From contig CALHAO010000216.1 in NCBI GenBank assembly GCA_937931765.1, positions 1 through 7,259 of the forward strand: a stretch of DNA of 7,259 nucleotides, in the 5' to 3' direction. The stretch is from an uncultured Thiotrichaceae bacterium (GTDB lineage Bacteria; Pseudomonadota; Gammaproteobacteria; Thiotrichales; Thiotrichaceae). The notes below the pieces were generated by a model that saw only the letters and a list, made by a program, of their open reading frames with translations, ran no database searches and was not told the DNA's origin. A program made the position numbers and the translations under genes. Below are positions 5,235 through 7,259 of the stretch, piece after piece. Numbering within the stretch: the first letter of the stretch is position 1; the number at the start of each line of letters is the position of its first letter.

Positions 5235-5513
5235 GTTGTTTCACTGTTGTTGCCTTACATTTATTATTATTAATTTAGCTCAATTACTAGGTTTTTGTAT
5301 AATTTATTCGATTTATTCGTATCATAATTTTTATAGAACGAATTGATGAAATATAGTACATATTTATTTCTGTCGCTTACCTGAATATTTATGAGCTGTT
5401 TATACTTTAAATTCTATCATCAATAACCGCTGTCGCACTGAATCATCGAGTTGCTATTGTCCCGTCACTAACGGCATACTGATAAGAACAAAAATGATAA
5501 GGCTAAGCAACTT
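5235..5513. other. AT-rich intergenic region between divergent small genes
   Basis: About 280 bp without a supportable ORF separate the minus-strand 49-codon gene from the plus-strand DUF5062-like gene. The part from about 5258 to 5345 is very AT-rich and includes a tandem 9-bp duplication ATTTATTCG (5302-5310 and 5311-5319). The right part is less AT-rich and holds a possible promoter for the downstream pair. Promoters and regulatory sites for both divergent units are expected here, but I see no strong operator or terminator. Confidence 0.6.
5451..5480 (+). promoter_or_regulatory. Possible promoter for the DUF5062-like / winged-helix ATPase operon
   Basis: TTGCTA (5451-5456) and CATACT (5475-5480) each match the sigma70 consensus at 4 of 6 positions with an 18-bp spacer. 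Transcription would begin near 5487, about 27 nt before the first gene of the pair. The match is modest. Confidence 0.25.
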
Positions 5514-5750
5514 ATGAAAAAATTGAAGAATGAAAAAGAGCTGGTAAAGAAGGCCATTGCTGAAGGTATGAAGTATGGTGAGGCAAGGGGAGTTGTCGAG
5601 TTTGAACCCACCGACTCAGCGGCTGATAAAATCGAATATATCTACCGCTTATTGGTGCACGATAAGGTCATCCAACCGCTGCCCCAGGATCAGATTTCTC
5701 TGCTGACCATGAAACACCGCATTGCTATCTGGGCCTCAAAACTAAAATAG
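5514..5750 (+). CDS. DUF5062-like small protein
   Basis: The 78-aa product begins MKKLKNEKELVKKAIAEG. It continues with YGEARGVVEFEPTDSAADKI (21-40), YIYRLLVHDKVIQPLP (42-57) and a C-terminal TMKHRIAIWASKLK. From memory this pattern (Lys-rich start, EFxxTDSAxDKIE, YRLLVxDKxIxPL, MKHxxAxW) resembles DUF5062 proteins of Vibrio and relatives; the name needs a profile search. The protein is small, mostly helical in appearance and without a signal peptide or membrane segment. No function is known to me. AAGG lies at 5499-5502, 11 nt before the ATG, a rather long spacing. The next gene starts 18 bp after its stop codon, so the two are probably cotranscribed. Confidence 0.72.
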   Translation: MKKLKNEKELVKKAIAEGMKYGEARGVVEFEPTDSAADKIEYIYRLLVHDKVIQPLPQDQISLLTMKHRIAIWASKLK

Positions 5751-5768
5751 AATGCCAAGGAGTCACCC

Positions 5769-7259
5769 ATGCCGAAAACTATATTATTCGACCCGGTTAA
5801 TCAAACGCTGCTCATCGAGGGTGAGCGTGCTCAGGTGTCACCCAAGGCATTTGCGGTATTGGATTATCTCTACCAGCACCGTCAGCAGTTAGTCAGTAAA
5901 GATGATTTGCTGAGCGCTGTCTGGCCTAAGGTTTTTGTCACAGATGCCGTGCTAAAAGTGGCTGTGGGTGAGCTACGTAAAGCGCTGGATGATCATCCGA
6001 AACAGCCAACTTATATCGAAACGGTACACCGCCGTGGTTATCGCTTCATTGGTGAAATGTCACAACCTACTGTTGCTACACAGGTGTCACAGGCAATACC
6101 CCGGAACGCCAGTTTTCTGGTGGGGCGGAATGATTGTCTACAGCAACTAAACGCTGCCTGGGATGCTGCAAAGGACGGCCAGAAACAATTAGTCTTTATG
6201 CAAGGTGAGGCCGGTCTTGGTAAAACTGCGCTGATTAATCATTGGCTGGAGCAGCAGTTTACCGATAATACAGATTACCTGATTGCCACCACCGGCTGTT
6301 TTGATCAACATGGCAGCAGTGAGCCTTATTTACCGATTCTGGATGCGCTGGGTGTGTTATTAAACGGCCCGCAACAAGCTGAGGTGAAAAAGAGTTTACG
6401 CCAATACGCACCAAGCTGGTTTTTCCAGATACCTTCTTTAATTCAGGCCGAAGACAAAGACGTATTAAAGCAGGAGCTATTCGGTGTCACCACGCAGCGC
6501 ATGTTGCGGGAATTTGTTGATTTTATCGAGGCGTTGACGCAGAGCACACCGTTATTATTATGCATCGAAGACCTGCATTGGTGTGATGTGGCCAGCCTTA
6601 ATCTGATGGTCTCTTTAGCGCAGCGGCGCAACTTTAGCCGCTTTATGTTACTGGGAAGTTTCAGATCATCCGAGCTACGCCAGGATGGTTCTGCTTTTAA
6701 GTCGGTTTATAGTCAGTTGAGCCTGCATCAGCAATGCCAGTCTATTATTTTACCGGCGCTGACACGGGATGAGGTGAGTGTTTGGTTGCAGCAACGTTTA
6801 CCTGAAGCCTTGCAAACTGATGAATATACCGACTTGTTCTACCGTTATACGGAAGGCAGTCCGTTACTATTATATACAACCCTGGAGCACCTTCAGCAGA
6901 GTGGAATATTAGTTACGGGCGCGGATGATGTTGATGTCCCGGAGGTTACTCCGCAGATTATTGAGCAGGGGATTTCCGGCGGTCTGCAACATTTACTAAC
7001 GCTGAAAACCGCAGGACTTGACCGTGATGACCGGCAATTGTTGGAAGCCGCCAGTGTATCGAATGCTGAGTTTTCTACGGAAAGCCTGGCGGCAGTTTTG
7101 CAAAAAGATGTACTGGACATTGAAGAGATCTGTGAAAGTAAGCTGTTGTATGAACAATGGTTGATTCCGGATGGTTCACAGCAGTGGCCGGATGGCTCCA
7201 TCTCAGAGAGCTACCATTTCTGGCATCAGTTATATCGCCAATTTTTCTATGATGCATTA
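5769..7259 (+). CDS. Winged-helix transcriptional regulator fused to a STAND/AAA-type ATPase, N-terminal part
   Basis: The frame is open for 497 codons to the right edge, so the C-terminus is missing. Residues 1-96 form an OmpR/PhoB-type winged helix as in CadC: SPKAFAVLDYLYQHR at 24-38, LLSAVWP at 47-53, VGELRKALDD at 66-75 and the wing ETVHRRGYRFIG at 84-95. A linker leads to an ATPase domain starting near FLVGR (116-120), with Walker A GEAGLGKT at 146-153, Walker B LLLCIEDLHW at 262-271, GSFRSSEL at 296-303 and the EGSPL motif at 362-366. After this, DDRQLLEAASV and FWHQLYRQFFYDAL resemble the region before TPR repeats in LAL/STAND regulators and related ATPases. It probably binds DNA and uses ATP-driven oligomerisation controlled by a ligand or protein sensed by the missing part. 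No transmembrane segment is seen. The ATG has AAGGAG at 5757-5762, 6 nt upstream. Confidence 0.9.
   Translation, partial: MPKTILFDPVNQTLLIEGERAQVSPKAFAVLDYLYQHRQQLVSKDDLLSAVWPKVFVTDAVLKVAVGELRKALDDHPKQPTYIETVHRRGYRFIGEMSQPTVATQVSQAIPRNASFLVGRNDCLQQLNAAWDAAKDGQKQLVFMQGEAGLGKTALINHWLEQQFTDNTDYLIATTGCFDQHGSSEPYLPILDALGVLLNGPQQAEVKKSLRQYAPSWFFQIPSLIQAEDKDVLKQELFGVTTQRMLREFVDFIEALTQSTPLLLCIEDLHWCDVASLNLMVSLAQRRNFSRFMLLGSFRSSELRQDGSAFKSVYSQLSLHQQCQSIILPALTRDEVSVWLQQRLPEALQTDEYTDLFYRYTEGSPLLLYTTLEHLQQSGILVTGADDVDVPEVTPQIIEQGISGGLQHLLTLKTAGLDRDDRQLLEAASVSNAEFSTESLAAVLQKDVLDIEEICESKLLYEQWLIPDGSQQWPDGSISESYHFWHQLYRQFFYDAL

Noticed and set aside
4947..5273. Plus-strand frame overlapping the end of tag
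   Set aside because: Its first part is an out-of-frame reading of tag and the rest is antisense to the 49-codon ORF. It has no family features.

Overview
This looks like chromosomal DNA of a free-living gammaproteobacterium with moderate G+C. The strongest evidence is the left end, where the minus strand carries tonB-yqgE-ruvX-pyrR in the order known from pseudomonads (gshB-tonB3-algH-ruvX-pyrR-pyrB-pyrC). The more AT-rich intergenic DNA and the mix of neighbours would fit a Methylophaga- or Thiotrichales-like lineage, but that is only an impression. I see no tRNA, rRNA, CRISPR array, insertion sequence or phage gene.

Region 1 (1-2024, minus strand) is a compact operon: a TonB-family energy transducer, the YqgE/AlgH protein, the YqgF/RuvX nuclease-fold protein, and the first 33 codons of pyrR, which runs off the left edge. 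Spacings are 6 bp (tonB-yqgE), 53 bp (yqgE-ruvX) and a 17-bp overlap (ruvX-pyrR). The gshB gene expected upstream of tonB is absent.

Region 2 (2025-3240) holds a small predicted lipoprotein on the minus strand, built from four tandem 36-bp repeats and preceded by a good sigma70 promoter. Divergent from it is a DUF2452-family gene starting with GTG. That gene ends in a strong bidirectional terminator shared with the convergent dodecin gene.

Region 3 (3240-5216) holds dodecin (flavin binding; minus), then divergently a likely speE-tag pair (spermidine synthase and 3-methyladenine DNA glycosylase I). Convergent with tag is an unrecognised 49-codon acidic ORF on the minus strand with a strong ribosome binding site.

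Region 4 (5217-7259) starts with about 280 bp of AT-rich intergenic DNA. A plus-strand pair follows: a 78-aa DUF5062-like protein and, 18 bp later, a large regulator that stays open to the right edge. The regulator has a PhoB/CadC-type winged helix fused to a STAND/AAA-type ATPase. It is the least ordinary gene here. Its reading frame is open for 497 codons and its C-terminal sensor part lies outside the window.

Overall this is mostly housekeeping DNA. The items most worth a second look are the winged-helix ATPase with its small partner, the 49-codon ORF, the repeat lipoprotein, and residue changes in RuvX, Tag and TonB.
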